A stretch of 18,575 nucleotides of DNA from Paramacrobiotus metropolitanus (Eukaryota > Tardigrada > Eutardigrada > Parachela > Macrobiotidae): the NCBI RefSeq assembly GCF_019649055.1, contig NW_026570690.1:1-18575 (forward strand), read 5' to 3'. The notes below the pieces were generated by a model. The model was not told the DNA's origin. It worked only from the letters and a program-made list of their open reading frames with translations, and did not search any database. The translations under genes were made by a program, and so were the position numbers. This document shows, one piece after another, positions 17,798 to 18,575 of the stretch. Position 1 is the first letter of the stretch. Each line of letters starts with the position of its first letter.

Positions 17798-18075
17798 TAC
17801 CATGTACTGACGTTTGCAGTGATGTGTCATAATTATACGCACTATACAGTATGCTTGAAACTGCTCGAATTAAGCAGATAGCTGATACAGCGTGGTAATG
17901 CTGCTTTAAATTTTGTAGAACTGCTGAGAAGCAGTATGAACTTGATGGTTTATTTTTTGTCTGTGCATAGCTTGTCGTATAATGTTTTGAAAGATTTGTT
18001 TTCAGCGTTACATAATAGCCAAATAAGCGTCACATAATATTATCTTATGAAAGTTCTTGCACATAAATTAAAGTA

Positions 18076-18139
18076 CTGATACTCGTACCGTATCAGTCTG
18101 TACTTACCGGTACAGAGTTAATTCTACCAGGCAGAATTA
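18076..18139. repeat. Three adjacent short hairpins
   Basis: CTGATAC/GTATCAG (18076-18082, 18090-18096), CTGTAC/GTACAG (18098-18103, 18110-18115) and TAATTCT/AGAATTA (18119-18125, 18133-18139) follow one another with loops of 6-7 bases. All arms are perfect. No coding frame crosses the block convincingly. Confidence 0.7.
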
Positions 18140-18575
18140 GAAAATTATAAAGAAATAATTTAATATGATACTTACGTATGTATCGCGCCTTCCACTACTT
18201 ATAATATTATTACCGGCCGCACAGCATAATCCATTTGAAAGCGGAGTTAAGCGCTGATCAATAATTACGTATTGCATTAATTTTAATCCATATTTTTTCT
18301 GTGACGCCGTAAAGCGGTTGCCCGGAGTGACGAGTCTGGTAACTACTGGCAGTACTAAAATTTCCACCAATCAGCCGAAAGCGGCTTTTAAACCGCTGCC
18401 CACTCCACTTGCTGAACTCGCTAGTGACCTCTCCAGTCTGCAGTCTGCACTGTCGCTGCTCGTTCAAACAAGCTAACAGTGGTCGGGCGTAGTCGGTATT
18501 ACGAATATCATTCTTACTTTGTGAAAGTTGACGTAAGAAAATAACGAGAAATCTGATAGTCTTCCAGACGATACC
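18140..18575. other. No recognisable gene
   Basis: The sequence is AT-rich to about 18360, then more balanced, with a GCCG-AAAG-CGGC hairpin near 18375. The minus-strand open frames at 18137-18467 show no domain. The GC-richer end could be an exon or promoter continuing outside the window, but nothing decides this. Confidence 0.3.

Overview
The window is nuclear DNA from a metazoan, probably an invertebrate; I cannot name the species. The evidence is a protein gene with a GT-AG intron, many EGF-type exons with phase-1 boundaries, a degraded non-LTR retrotransposon and a high density of short inverted-repeat elements. The two well-preserved exons are strikingly GC-rich inside an AT-rich background.

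Layout. Bases 1-456 hold a GC-rich open frame entering from the left edge that I could not identify. Bases 474-1699 are bounded by perfect 19-bp inverted repeats and look like a non-autonomous DNA element. Bases 3214-4494 carry the last two exons of CDC23/APC8, the TPR subunit of the anaphase-promoting complex, preceded by a diverged tandem duplication that runs up to the splice acceptor. From about 5.29 to 8.48 kb on the minus strand lies a decayed retrotransposon with an N-terminal zinc finger, a reverse transcriptase and a PD-(D/E)XK (restriction-like) endonuclease. It is broken by several frame changes and one in-frame stop, and has a strongly structured leader.

From 8.77 to 13.1 kb there is a field of EGF-like exons. 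Four on the minus strand (8.77-11.40 kb) and four on the plus strand (11.42-13.1 kb) point away from each other from a junction near 11.41 kb. Most carry frameshifts, lost cysteines or stops. One (11420-11527) keeps all six cysteines, splice sites and phase. Mobile elements sit among them: a TTAA-flanked block (9294-11044), a TA-flanked C-rich element (11731-12210), and a perfect 74-bp palindrome (12694-12767) flanked by a 7-bp direct repeat, placed one base before a candidate splice donor.

From 13.1 kb to the end there is no convincing gene. The sequence holds three more inverted-repeat elements that are probably TA-flanked, a long diverged inverted repeat, simple and tandem repeats, and a run of three adjacent hairpins. 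The most unusual signals are the 74-bp micro-palindrome with its target duplication, the divergent EGF exon graveyard, and the dense TGACCA/TGGTCA motif field in the 9.3-11.0 kb element.
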